A DNA stretch of 64,000 nucleotides from contig CP036352.1 in the NCBI GenBank assembly GCA_007753915.1, positions 1,860,001 through 1,924,000 on the forward strand, given 5' to 3'. The notes under the pieces were generated by a model that worked only from the letters and a program-made list of their open reading frames with translations, was not told the origin of the DNA and searched no databases. Every line of letters begins with the position of its first letter. The stretch's first letter is position 1. Shown here in pieces: positions 34,372-42,657 of the stretch. A program made the translations under genes and the position numbers. This stretch comes from Phycisphaerae bacterium RAS2 (lineage in GTDB: Bacteria; Planctomycetota; Phycisphaerae; UBA1845; UTPLA1).

Positions 34372-35283
34372 ATGTCATCCGCAAGCACCGCCGCCTCGAC
34401 AATTGAAGTTCACGATCTTGTGAAATCCTACGGAGCGATCCGCGCCGTCGCGGGTGTGAATCTGCGCGTGGAGGCCGGTGCGATCTTCGGGTTCCTCGGC
34501 CCCAACGGCGCGGGCAAGACGACAACGATTCGTATTCTGCTCGGCCTGCTGCGAGCGACCGGCGGCTCGGCGCGCGTGCTCGGGCTGGACGCGTGGCGGC
34601 AGAGCACCGAGCTTCGTCGACAGGTTGGCTATCTCCCCGGCGACGTGCGGTTTTACGACTGGATGCGCGGAAACACGTTCGTCAACTTCTGCAATCAGGC
34701 GCGAGGCGGTGGCTGCGAGGCGGAGATTCGCCGCCTGTGTGACCGATTTCAGCTCGACTTGTCGCGCCGCATCCGGGACTACTCACGCGGGATGAAACAG
34801 AAGCTCGGCGTGATTCAGGCGCTGATGCATCGGCCGCAGGTGTTGATTCTCGATGAACCGACGACGGCCCTCGATCCGTTGGTGCAGCAGACGGTGTACG
34901 AGGAGCTTCGTGCGGCGGCTGGGGAAGGGCGCACCGTGCTGTTCTCGAGTCACACCCTAAGCGAGGTGGAGTTGCTATGTGATCGCGTAGCGATTATTCG
35001 CGCCGGGCGGATCATCGAAGACAGCACGATCGACGCGCTGCGACGCCGTGCGCTACGCCGGGTGGAATTGCGGCTGAAACAGGGCGGGCTTTCTGAAAGC
35101 CGAGCGCCGAAGGGCTTCACGCCGCGCCCGTCGGCCGACGGTGCGACATGCGGAAGTTGGACGGGACCGGTGGAGGAATTGCTTCGCTGGCTGGCAACAC
35201 TGGACCTGGCCGATGTCACGATCGGCGCGCCGGACCTGGAGGATTTGTTTGCGACGTACTACGAGGAGGCCCCGCGCGCATGA
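34372..35283 (+). CDS. ABC exporter ATP-binding subunit
   Basis: A 303-residue ATPase for an ABC-2 type exporter. Walker A is GPNGAGKTTT, the signature is DYSRGMKQKLGVIQ and Walker B is VLILDEPTTALD; the H-loop is SSHTLSEVE. The C-terminal ~80 residues after the nucleotide-binding domain are variable and end with a segment (LEDLFATYYEE) seen in CcmA/NatA-like and Nod-type exporters. It overlaps the permease gene by four bases (ATGA), so the two form a transporter. The substrate is unknown. It starts 33 bases after the rhomboid stop and may share its transcript. Confidence 0.9.
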   Translation: MSSASTAASTIEVHDLVKSYGAIRAVAGVNLRVEAGAIFGFLGPNGAGKTTTIRILLGLLRATGGSARVLGLDAWRQSTELRRQVGYLPGDVRFYDWMRGNTFVNFCNQARGGGCEAEIRRLCDRFQLDLSRRIRDYSRGMKQKLGVIQALMHRPQVLILDEPTTALDPLVQQTVYEELRAAAGEGRTVLFSSHTLSEVELLCDRVAIIRAGRIIEDSTIDALRRRALRRVELRLKQGGLSESRAPKGFTPRPSADGATCGSWTGPVEELLRWLATLDLADVTIGAPDLEDLFATYYEEAPRA

Positions 35284-36095
35284 TCAGTTTGCCGCTGACA
35301 GGCAAGACGCTTCGCGGCTACGCCGTCGTGATTGTGGGGGCGCACCTGCTGCTGTGCGCGTTCGCGGCGCTGTACATGGTCGTGACGGCGTCGGTGCCGA
35401 TCGAGCGCAGCCTGGAAATGCTGAATCTCGAGTGGGTGCGCAGCCTGCTTACGGCGCTGCTGGGGAGCGATGTCGGCTCGCAGTTCACGCCGAACGGGAT
35501 CACCGCGTTCTTCTTTGTGCATCCGCTGATGTGGACGCTGGTCGTAGCGACGCTGATCACGATTTCCACCGGGGTCATGGCCGGCGAAGTGGATCGCGGC
35601 ACAATGGACTTGCTCGCGTCGCTGCCGATCTCCCGAGCGCGGCAGTACGGCTCGCACTCGCTGGTGCTGGTGGCGCTGGGCGCGCCGTTCATTGTGGCCA
35701 TCCTCGTCGGGATTCGCCTGGGCCTGGCGATCAAGCCGCAAAAGGAGATTGAGTTCTGGCGGCTGGCCATTGTCGCAGGGCACCTTTATGTCGTTTATGT
35801 GACACTTTCGGCGTGTTGCCTGGCGGTCTCGGCGATGTGCAATCGGCGCGGGGTGGCGGCGGGCATCTGCTTCGTGGCCATTTTCTATTGCTTTGTGATT
35901 AACTTTCTTGCGGAGTTGTGGGGCCCGGCGAAGCGCATTTCGTGGACGAGCTTTCTGCATTACTACCGGCCGCTGCCGATTGTCCGAGCGGGGGCGTGGC
36001 AGGTGCGTGAGCTTGCAATTCTGCTGTCCGTCGCGACGGCGTTCTGGGCCGGCGGGCTGATGGCCTGGACGCGGCGAGACATCCCCGCGCGATGA
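35280..36095 (+). CDS. ABC-2 type transporter permease
   Basis: A 271-residue membrane subunit that pairs with the ATPase encoded immediately upstream. About six hydrophobic helices can be seen, with a conserved central stretch (TGVMAGEVDRGTMDLLASLP) that matches the ABC-2 membrane family; the segment just after helix two often contacts the ATPase. The ATG at 35280 overlaps the upstream stop (ATGA) and is chosen over the longer frame from 35148, which lies inside the ATPase gene. No substrate can be read. The gene ends at a bidirectional terminator. Confidence 0.85.
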   Translation: MISLPLTGKTLRGYAVVIVGAHLLLCAFAALYMVVTASVPIERSLEMLNLEWVRSLLTALLGSDVGSQFTPNGITAFFFVHPLMWTLVVATLITISTGVMAGEVDRGTMDLLASLPISRARQYGSHSLVLVALGAPFIVAILVGIRLGLAIKPQKEIEFWRLAIVAGHLYVVYVTLSACCLAVSAMCNRRGVAAGICFVAIFYCFVINFLAELWGPAKRISWTSFLHYYRPLPIVRAGAWQVRELAILLSVATAFWAGGLMAWTRRDIPAR

Positions 36096-36129
36096 TCTGT
36101 CATGTGCCGATGAACGCGCGCCGATTTGC

Positions 36130-36159
36130 AAAGCCGACGGACTGCAATCCGTCGGCTTT
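36130..36159. terminator. Bidirectional terminator hairpin
   Basis: A perfect 12-bp stem (36130-36141 with 36148-36159), loop CTGCAA, between the convergent ABC permease and purH genes. The stem begins with AAA and ends with TTT, so each strand reads a short T run at its end. It lies 34 bases after the permease stop and 22 bases from the purH stop. Confidence 0.85.
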
Positions 36160-36181
36160 AATGCTTGATAAGCCCCGTGCG

Positions 36182-38650
36182 TTAATGTTTGAAGTGCCGC
36201 GTGCCGGTGAAGATCATCGCCACGCCGCGCTCGTCGCAGGCACGGATGACCTCCTCGTCGCGCTTCGACCCGCCGGGTTGAATGATCGCCGTTACGCCGG
36301 CGTCGATGAGAATGTTCGGCCCGTCGGCGAAGGGGAAGAACGCATCGGATGCCGCTGCACTGCCGGCGAGTTTATCCGCATGGCCATTCTCGCGGGCTAG
36401 CCATGTGGCGATGCGGCAACTCATGACGCGGCTCATCTGCCCCGCGCCGTTGCCGATAAGCATGCTGTCCTTGCACAGGCTGATGGCGTTGGACTTGGTG
36501 TGCTTGGCAATGAGCCAGGCCAATCGCAAATCTGACATTTCAGATTCGGTGGGGGGGCGCTTTGTGACGACTTTCCACTGGTCTTCGTTGAGGCACACAT
36601 TGTCCGCCGTCTGAACGAGCATGCCGCCGGCGATGCTGCGATAGGCGAGTTCATCCGTCGAAGGAGGCTGCGTCATGTCGCCGACGGCGAGCAATCGTAC
36701 GTTTTCGCCCCATTTCTTCTTTGGGCGCGGCGGTGTGTCAGAATCGGAGCTGCCGGCGCTCGATTCACTTGCCGGCGTGCCTGATGTGCCGCGAATAATC
36801 TCGACGGCAGCCTCATCAAATGACGGTGCGACCCACACTTCGACGAAGAAACCGCCGGGCGCATGGGAAGCTCCGGCTTCACGCAATGGCTTGCCGAGTC
36901 GGTCATACGTCTCCATCACCATCGCGGCGAATTCCGCCGAGACGGGAAAATTCACCGCAAGGATGCCGCCCATCGCGGCGTTCGGGTCGCCCAGATACGC
37001 GCGGCGATAGGCTTGAATGGGATCGGAATCGATGCCAACGCCGCAGGCATTTGTGTGCTTTATGAAACATGCGACAGCCAAAGAGCCGCGGGCTTCAGCC
37101 CGCGCGGCGCCGACTACTTCCGATACACGTTTAATTTCGCCAAACGAGCCGCGGGCTTCAGCCCGCGCGGCGCCGGGATGAGAGTGAACATCGCCCCTGT
37201 TTCTCTCGGAATCAAAACACTGGATGAGCAATGAGTGCTTCTGTTCGCACACATAGTTGATCGCCGCTGTCGGATCGTCGCCCTGCTTCAGATGCCGGGT
37301 CGAACCTGATTTTGTCCACCAGCGGGGTGAATTCGCCAACGGAAATGCCTGTCCGAGCCGGCGCGATGATACCCCTTTGAAGAGTTGAAGTAACTCCGAT
37401 CCTTGTTGTGTTGCCTGGCAAAGCACGTGAATGTGATTGGGCATGATTGCAAAGGCAACCAGCCGAATATTGTGCGCCGCCGATGCCTCAATGAATGCAT
37501 CCCTCACCGTGGCCGCATGCTTTGCGTCCAGGAGTACCGGCTCTCCGGCCATTCGATCTTTGGCTGCTTCGGACAATTCGGGTTGGTCCGCCGAATAAGG
37601 CTGCCCGGGTGAACTAAAGATCTCATGGGGGCCGGCGTCCGTCGACGTTCGACTGACGTATCCTCGCGCGTCACCCGGAAGCCAGGTGCCATAGGTGGTC
37701 CATGTCAGAAGCCAGGTTGGGTCGTCGAGGGTCGGCGGCGCGAGGGGGCCGGCGCTCGCGTTTGAATGGCCGCGCGGGCTGAAGCCCGCGGCTCGTTGCG
37801 ATGGATCAATTGATCTCGCCAGCTCCGCGCAGAGTGAGAGTGCCGCGTCGGCGTCGAGGTAATTATTGTACGAACAACGTGACTGAACAGGTTCATCGCC
37901 GTTAACAGTGTCGGCTATCGTTAGATCGAGCGGAAAAAACTTGTCCCAAATCTTTGTCAGCAAGGCCTGCTGGCTAGGATTCTCTCCGTATCGCAGCCCG
38001 CCCCAATCAAACAACTCGATGAATCTATATATGCACATCTGCGATTCGGGATTCACCCTGCCGAGCCATCGAGTGATGTCGGCGTCATACCGCGTGACTT
38101 CCCGAAACGCGCGCATCGCGGCGGTGCTGCTGAAGTTATGGAAATCCACGTTGAGCCTATCCCTGAGCCATTCCAGCGTGGTATCGACGGCGTCTCTCGT
38201 TTCCACCACCAGCACATGCCGATGATTTTTGGCCGCCGCGCGGAGCATGCACGGCCCGCCGATGTCGATCATCTCGATGGCGTCTTCAAATGTGCACGCC
38301 GGGTCGGCCACCGTTTTCTCAAACGGGTACAGATTCACCACCACCATGTCGATTGGCTTGATGCCGTGCTCGGCGAGCTGCCGCATGTGTTCGGGATTAT
38401 CGCGATCTGCGAGGATCCCGGCGTGAATCTTCGGATGCAGCGTCTTCACACGGCCGTCGAGCAATTCGGGAAAGCCCGTAACCTCTTCGACCATTGTGAC
38501 AGGAATGCTGGCGTCCTTGAGATGCTTGGCCGTGCCGCCGGTGGAGATGATCTCGATGCCGAACTCGTCGACGAGCGCGCGGGCGAAGTCGATGATTCCC
38601 GTCTTGTCATAGACGGCGATGAGCGCCCGGCGAATGGGGTGGGTCGGCAT
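36182..38650 (-). CDS. purH: PurH (AICAR transformylase/IMP cyclohydrolase) with in-frame Y1 transposase insertion
   Basis: PurH carries out the last two steps of purine synthesis, formylating AICAR and cyclising FAICAR to IMP. The cyclohydrolase part (about residues 1-200: RALIAVYDKTGI, KTLHPKIHAGIL) is intact. The transformylase part is split by about 238 extra residues (about 285-523) between SLCAELARS and ACFIKHTNACGVG, the block with the catalytic Lys-His. The insert reads in frame with no stop and contains a Y1 transposase domain flanked by REP palindromes. A second, shorter low-complexity insertion (about 685-715) follows. The C-terminal half then resumes (GAGQMSR, IQPGGSKRDEEVI). At 822 residues it far exceeds the usual ~520-530. 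Start ATG 38650 matches the family (PIRRALIAVYD). Activity is unproven. Confidence 0.93.
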   Translation of the reverse strand: MPTHPIRRALIAVYDKTGIIDFARALVDEFGIEIISTGGTAKHLKDASIPVTMVEEVTGFPELLDGRVKTLHPKIHAGILADRDNPEHMRQLAEHGIKPIDMVVVNLYPFEKTVADPACTFEDAIEMIDIGGPCMLRAAAKNHRHVLVVETRDAVDTTLEWLRDRLNVDFHNFSSTAAMRAFREVTRYDADITRWLGRVNPESQMCIYRFIELFDWGGLRYGENPSQQALLTKIWDKFFPLDLTIADTVNGDEPVQSRCSYNNYLDADAALSLCAELARSIDPSQRAAGFSPRGHSNASAGPLAPPTLDDPTWLLTWTTYGTWLPGDARGYVSRTSTDAGPHEIFSSPGQPYSADQPELSEAAKDRMAGEPVLLDAKHAATVRDAFIEASAAHNIRLVAFAIMPNHIHVLCQATQQGSELLQLFKGVSSRRLGQAFPLANSPRWWTKSGSTRHLKQGDDPTAAINYVCEQKHSLLIQCFDSERNRGDVHSHPGAARAEARGSFGEIKRVSEVVGAARAEARGSLAVACFIKHTNACGVGIDSDPIQAYRRAYLGDPNAAMGGILAVNFPVSAEFAAMVMETYDRLGKPLREAGASHAPGGFFVEVWVAPSFDEAAVEIIRGTSGTPASESSAGSSDSDTPPRPKKKWGENVRLLAVGDMTQPPSTDELAYRSIAGGMLVQTADNVCLNEDQWKVVTKRPPTESEMSDLRLAWLIAKHTKSNAISLCKDSMLIGNGAGQMSRVMSCRIATWLARENGHADKLAGSAAASDAFFPFADGPNILIDAGVTAIIQPGGSKRDEEVIRACDERGVAMIFTGTRHFKH
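37083..37112 (-). repeat. REP-like palindrome, outer copy
   Basis: One of three copies of a 26-30 base imperfect palindrome built on CCGCGGGCTTCAGCCCGCG. It is identical over 30 bases to the copy at 37146-37175 and exactly 63 bases from it, a multiple of three. In the purH frame it codes GAARAEARGS. Each copy can fold as a hairpin with one bulged base. Confidence 0.8.
37143..37175 (-). repeat. REP-like palindrome, inner copy
   Basis: Second copy of the palindrome. Bases 37143-37171 are the exact reverse complement of 37769-37797 (29 of 29), forming the terminal inverted repeat of the transposase insertion. In the purH frame it also codes GAARAEARGS. Confidence 0.82.
37768..37797 (-). repeat. 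REP-like palindrome, upstream copy in opposite orientation
   Basis: Third copy, inverted relative to the other two and lying at the 5' side of the transposase domain in the purH reading direction. In frame it codes RAAGFSPRG. Next to it (about 37801-37815) is a GATCAATTGATC palindrome, which may belong to the target or the element. Confidence 0.8.
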
Positions 38651-38875
38651 GATCGAAATCAAATCGTGGCGCGATACTCGTGAACTGTCGCACGAATCGC
38701 GCCGTGGTGGCAACAGTCCGCGGTCGCTGGGGCAGCGCGTCCAGTGTCCGGCCGCGGAAGCGCGATTCTAATGCGATAAAGAAGCCACAACCAGTTGGCC
38801 TGATCGGGTGCACAGTGCCGAGATGGGAACACGACGTCCGCCGCGCGAAAGCGGAGAGTGTATTGGGAGAGTTCG

Positions 38876-40711
38876 TCAACCGCCGGTTACGCCGCTATCC
38901 TCGTCATCGGAATCCTCTTCCTCATCTTCGGATTCCTCTTCGTCTTCGTCATCGGACGATTCTTCATCTTCTGTTTCGTCGGCGTCGGCATCGTCTGCCG
39001 CCATGTCGGTGTCCTCGGACTCCGAATCACTCACCCCGTCCGATTCATCCGATCCCTCGTCCTCCTCCGGGGCGGTCGCTGCTTTCTCTTGATCGGCCTC
39101 TTCACCAACCTCCACAAGACCGTGGCCGCCCACCGGTTTGGCCGTGCTGCGGCTGGAGAGCAGGTCGTCGTCGAACATGAGTTCGCGCGCCGTGGGGCGC
39201 TTGGGCTGATCGACGGTCTTCTTTTCAGCAGCCGCTTTTCGATCGGCGTCCACTTTGGCAATGGCCCGCGCCTTGTCGGCGTCGTACAACACCTCGGCAA
39301 CATCCTCGGGTCGAACCCGTGGGGCGAATCGCGAGCGAAGGCTCTGCACGCGCCCGTCGGCCGACGCGATCAATATCGCTTGTGCCGCAAGGCTGGAGGT
39401 TGCCTGTCGGACGCCGCTCAACTCGGCGACTTGCTTACGCGTCCCCTTGGCGGCATCGACACGAACCATCGCGCCGGCACCGTCGTCCGAAAGCAGAATC
39501 ACATCGCGCTCAAGCTGCAAAAGGAATCGCCCGCCCTGGGGGCGCTTCCAGAGTTGCGTGCCGTTCGTTGCATCGAGGACGTAAAGCCCCGCATCCGGGA
39601 CCTGAAGGTAAACGCGACCGTCCGAGACATTCGGGGCCGTATTGAGCTGCGAATCGAAGCGCTCGCGCCACAGGCGCTTACCCGTGAGCCGGTGTAGGCA
39701 GTAGAGCGAGCGATCGCTGGACGCCACAAAGAGGCGGTCTCCATCCAGCACCATGCTGGCGAAGATTGGCCCCTCGGTCGTGAAGGTCCAGTTCTTCGCT
39801 TTTTCCGCCTGCGTGCAGCAAGTGACCAGCCCGTCTTGTCCGGCGATCAGCAGACTCTTCCCGTCGAGGATCGGCGCGGCTGTCACCGTGTTCGGAGTCA
39901 GCAACTGCCAGTGTGTCACGTCGCGATGAATATCGACACAATAGAACCGTTGATTGGACGCACCAACGAACAAGTGGCTTGCGTTGGCGACAGCCGGACT
40001 GCTCGCCGCGAAAGGCAGCTTCACTTCTTCAAGCGGCATTTCCAGGTCGGCCTCAACTTTGTATCCCGCGAGCGGCTTGATGCTGGGATTCAGGGACGTG
40101 ATTCGCCCCTTGCTGTAACGATTCTCAACGACGCCAAGCTGAATACGGGCGACGGGATCGCCTTCGCGGTCGCCGTACTCGTTGGCCATGTACACGTTGA
40201 GAATCTCGCCACCCTTGAGGCCGTGTACTTCGCCGAGATTCACTTCGGCCGTGTCGTGCTTGATCTCGACGACGACACCGGCCAAATGGCGCGGCTCGCC
40301 GGGGATGAGGCCCGTGCGGCGGTCGAGCATGCGCACCGCGCCGGGTGTCGTGAAGACGGCATAATTATCGCTGTGGGTGGGGCCGCGGACCTGGTCGCCC
40401 GTCGACGAGACATCGGATGCCCAGCGCAGAATTCCCGTGTGCAGATGGACCGCGTACACACGATTGATGGACGTGAGGACGTACAGGTTGTCATCGATTG
40501 CGACGGTTCGCGTTACTTCCTCGCCGCCCTCGAGCGGTAGGTCGATGCTCCACGCCGAGCGCAGGTCGAGCCGGCCCAGGGCCTCGTCGCTGACCATCTG
40601 CGCCGCCGACGAGCGGGGCAATGCAAGCATCACGACGAATGCAAACGCCGCGAGCAGGCAGGTCGCGCTGCGTGGTAGGGATTGGCAGATTGAGTAGTCG
40701 CGCTTCTGCAT
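38876..40711 (-). CDS. PQQ-type beta-propeller protein with poly-acidic tail
   Basis: A 611-residue exported protein. A signal peptide (about residues 1-38, ending RSSAAQ) precedes a beta-propeller built of PQQ/BamB-like repeats: IDDNLYVLTSINRVYAVHLH, PILDGKSLLIAGQDGLV, MVLDGDRLFVASSDRSLYCL and SDGRVYLQVPDAGLYVLDA. An inserted OB-like segment (about 150-220) interrupts the propeller. The last ~70 residues are almost all Asp, Glu and Ser, ending DSGVTGG. Propellers of this kind serve in quinoprotein enzymes or as scaffolds such as BamB; no catalytic calcium/PQQ residues were recognised, so a scaffold role is favoured. It lies about 225 bases downstream of the purH start, which reads the same way. 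Confidence 0.82.
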   Translation of the reverse strand: MQKRDYSICQSLPRSATCLLAAFAFVVMLALPRSSAAQMVSDEALGRLDLRSAWSIDLPLEGGEEVTRTVAIDDNLYVLTSINRVYAVHLHTGILRWASDVSSTGDQVRGPTHSDNYAVFTTPGAVRMLDRRTGLIPGEPRHLAGVVVEIKHDTAEVNLGEVHGLKGGEILNVYMANEYGDREGDPVARIQLGVVENRYSKGRITSLNPSIKPLAGYKVEADLEMPLEEVKLPFAASSPAVANASHLFVGASNQRFYCVDIHRDVTHWQLLTPNTVTAAPILDGKSLLIAGQDGLVTCCTQAEKAKNWTFTTEGPIFASMVLDGDRLFVASSDRSLYCLHRLTGKRLWRERFDSQLNTAPNVSDGRVYLQVPDAGLYVLDATNGTQLWKRPQGGRFLLQLERDVILLSDDGAGAMVRVDAAKGTRKQVAELSGVRQATSSLAAQAILIASADGRVQSLRSRFAPRVRPEDVAEVLYDADKARAIAKVDADRKAAAEKKTVDQPKRPTARELMFDDDLLSSRSTAKPVGGHGLVEVGEEADQEKAATAPEEDEGSDESDGVSDSESEDTDMAADDADADETEDEESSDDEDEEESEDEEEDSDDEDSGVTGG

Positions 40712-40776
40712 GGCGGGCGAACTCCTTGTGCGGCGTTGCGCCGCTGAATCTCGATGCCCCCGGCATCGTGGTCAGG

Positions 40777-41055
40777 TCAGGCGTTGCGAGACGACGGCGA
40801 CTCGCTCGGTGCCGCACCGCGCTGTTGCTCCACCGCGCGGAGCCGGTCGATGCGGTCCAGGTCGTCCTGGATGCGACTGGCGAGCTTGAAGATATATGGC
40901 TCGCCGCGCAACCGGCACTGCAAGTCGAGTATCATTTCTCCCCAGTTGCCCCCATACAACTGGTCTCGGAGTCGCACCAGCATCCGATCTTCCGGCGACA
41001 AATCGTTCGGCGGGCTTGCCTGCGGGCTGGCGGGCGGTTGGGCCATGGTCGACAT
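40777..41055 (-). CDS. Small conserved-looking protein of unknown function
   Basis: A protein of about 92 residues with no assigned family. The pattern LSPEDRMLVRLRDQLYGGNW, then MILDLQCRLRGEPYIFKLAS and RIQDDLDRIDRL, suggests two or three helices in a cytoplasmic protein. It looks like short planctomycete proteins seen near other cell-division or envelope genes, but that is from memory and unverified. The start is unclear: ATG at 41055 or 41046, or TTG 41079; a GGAGGTG lies 15 bases before 41055. It lies 65 bases upstream of the PQQ-propeller gene on the same strand. Confidence 0.55.
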   Translation of the reverse strand: MSTMAQPPASPQASPPNDLSPEDRMLVRLRDQLYGGNWGEMILDLQCRLRGEPYIFKLASRIQDDLDRIDRLRAVEQQRGAAPSESPSSRNA

Positions 41056-41289
41056 CCGAAGGGCCGATTTCACCTCCAATTTAATGGTTTTTTCAATCGC
41101 AGGTCAAGCCGGGGCCGGGACTTGGGCTTAGCCGATCACCGTCGTTATGGGCGAAAGTCACGAGCGGGCGGCGGATGCGTCGCGTGGCGAGGCCTGACCC
41201 ATAAACAGGGTCGTTGTTCGGCAAATCACGGACAGTTTTGGGGCGATGGCTCACTGGTGACGAACTGCTGATTTCGCGCGAGGAGCGGC

Positions 41290-41318
41290 TTGCAAAACCC
41301 GTTTCCGTGGGAGATAAT
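41290..41318 (+). promoter_or_regulatory. Sigma70-like promoter upstream of the coiled-coil gene
   Basis: TTGCAA (41290-41295) and GATAAT (41313-41318) with a 17-base spacer, about 190 bases before the GTG start at 41506. It is the only good promoter match in the 450-base gap between the divergent genes. The long leader that would result has no obvious folded element beyond generic GC-rich stems. Confidence 0.45.
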
Positions 41319-41505
41319 CCTGTGAGTCGGGCACAGTCGGCCGCCCAGGCCGGCGCAGCAAATTGGCCGCCCGACCCTCACCGCACGCACGGCGTGCATC
41401 CGACATCGCGCTGCGATATGTCGCCCACCCCGGGGGGAGTGGCAGTTACGGATTTACGCGGTCGCACACCCAGGGCGGGACAGGATCGCAGCGAGGGAGG
41501 TTTCC

Positions 41506-42420
41506 GTGAGCGTTTTGACGAAAGTATTGGTCGTCCTACTGACGGTCTCGTCCATCGCGCTGTCGATGCTGGTCGTGGCCGCCTTTTCGCAACAGGAAAA
41601 CTGGCGACAGTCGGCCACCGACTGGGAGGCCACGGCGCTCGCGGCGCAGGCCAAGGAGCGAGCCGCCGTCGCTAATGCGGCCATCGAGCAGCAGCGCGCG
41701 CTGGCCCAGTCCAAGACGGATAGCGGCAAGATTGCTGCGTTGCAGGCGGACCTGACCGCGCGAGAAGCGAAGGTGAAAGAGCTGGAGCTGGCCGTAGCCG
41801 ACGCTCAGAACAAGCTGTCCAAGGAGCAGAGTCAGGTCACAAGCGTTGCCGATGAGAACAAGATCCTCCTAACGGGTCTGAACAAGGAAAAGGATTTCGC
41901 CGCCAAGCTCGCTCAACGAAACAGTGAACTGGAACGCGGCAACATTGACCTGACCGATCGCGTGAAGGAACTGACCACGAGCGTGGATATGGCTCGGGCG
42001 CAGGTCCGGGCGCTTCAGCAGCAGATTGCTTCGATGGATGACGCGGCCCGATCCGGAGCAGGGGGCCTGACGGCCGCTACGCAAATTCCGGGCGGTGGCG
42101 GCATCGTCGAAGGCGGAATGCCGTCGGTTCAGCCGGTGGCGGGTCAGGTTGTTGCGGTTCCGATTCGCGGCCAGGTCAAGAGCGTGAAGGACAACCTCGC
42201 GAGCATTTCGATCGGCAGCGCCGACGGCGTGGTGCCGGGGATGACATTCCTGATCTATCGGCGTGGCGGTGGTGAGGGCGGCAAGCCGCAGTACCTCGGC
42301 ACGCTGAAAGTGACCCGAGTCACGGCCAACGAGTCGGGCGGCACGATTGAGCAGGCTGAAGGCGACATTCGCCCGGGCGACCTCGCCCGCGACGAGGCCA
42401 GCTTCGCGATGCGCGGCTGA
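41506..42420 (+). CDS. Membrane-anchored coiled-coil protein, MreC-like layout
   Basis: A 304-residue protein with an N-terminal membrane helix (about residues 5-27), a long Ala/Glu/Lys-rich coiled coil (about 30-185) and a C-terminal beta-rich domain (about 215-300; GQVKSVKDNLASISIGSADG and PGMTFLIYRRGG). This order (helix, coiled coil, beta domain) is that of MreC, the scaffold linking the rod machinery to the wall, although the beta domain looks closer to a FlgT-C-like fold and no MreC signature could be verified. The start is GTG 41506 with GAGGGAGG five bases upstream. The mreB gene lies about 450 bases downstream, after a 49-residue membrane peptide gene, which supports an envelope-shape role. 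Confidence 0.7.
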   Translation: MSVLTKVLVVLLTVSSIALSMLVVAAFSQQENWRQSATDWEATALAAQAKERAAVANAAIEQQRALAQSKTDSGKIAALQADLTAREAKVKELELAVADAQNKLSKEQSQVTSVADENKILLTGLNKEKDFAAKLAQRNSELERGNIDLTDRVKELTTSVDMARAQVRALQQQIASMDDAARSGAGGLTAATQIPGGGGIVEGGMPSVQPVAGQVVAVPIRGQVKSVKDNLASISIGSADGVVPGMTFLIYRRGGGEGGKPQYLGTLKVTRVTANESGGTIEQAEGDIRPGDLARDEASFAMRG

Positions 42421-42457
42421 TGGCAGGTGAGATTCACGCAGAGTTGGAGCACGAACC

Positions 42458-42607
42458 ATGGCAAAAGGCGCAGCAAGCGACGCGGACAACGACATCTACA
42501 CAATCCTGACCGGGATCGGCCTGGCGCTGGTGTTGGGCGCGATTGCCTATGTGATGATTCGCTCGAACGAGGTGCTGGGGACCGTCGCGCCGGGATTCAT
42601 CTTCTGA
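42458..42607 (+). CDS. 49-residue single-pass membrane peptide
   Basis: A small open frame of 49 residues between the coiled-coil gene and mreB, translated here by hand. A charged N-terminus (MAKGAASDADND) is followed by a hydrophobic stretch (ILTGIGLALVLGAIAYVMI) and a short tail ending APGFIF. The ATG is preceded by GGAGCACGAACC. It starts 37 bases after the coiled-coil stop and ends in front of a terminator, so it should be the last gene of that transcript. No family is recognised. Confidence 0.65.
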   Translation: MAKGAASDADNDIYTILTGIGLALVLGAIAYVMIRSNEVLGTVAPGFIF

Positions 42608-42657
42608 CCGGCAGGAACGACACGCCGCCGACTTCGGCGAAACAGAGTTGATCTGAT

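Larger units (their letters stand above)
37083..37797 (-). mobile_element. REP-flanked RAYT-type Y1 transposase insertion in purH
   Basis: About 715 bases inserted into purH, reading in the same frame and strand. The coded domain contains WLLTWTTYGTWLPGDARG, AIMPNHIHVLCQ with the HUH metal-binding pair, and the probable catalytic Tyr in AINYVCEQKH, hallmarks of REP-associated tyrosine transposases (TnpA-REP). A 29-base perfect inverted repeat bounds it (37143-37171 and 37769-37797), and a second direct copy (37083-37112) follows on the downstream side. No in-frame ATG, GTG or TTG lies between the REP and the start of the domain, so it has no start of its own and would be made only within PurH. 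No target duplication could be shown. Confidence 0.85.

Noticed and set aside
36182-38650. A frameshift or assembly break in purH instead of an insertion
   Set aside because: The frame is open without any stop across both junctions, conserved PurH blocks match before and after, and the insert has coherent domain motifs. A simple frameshift would not produce that.
41080-41505. A riboswitch or structured leader before the coiled-coil gene
   Set aside because: Only generic GC-rich stems were seen; no conserved riboswitch core could be recognised. Only the promoter was reported.
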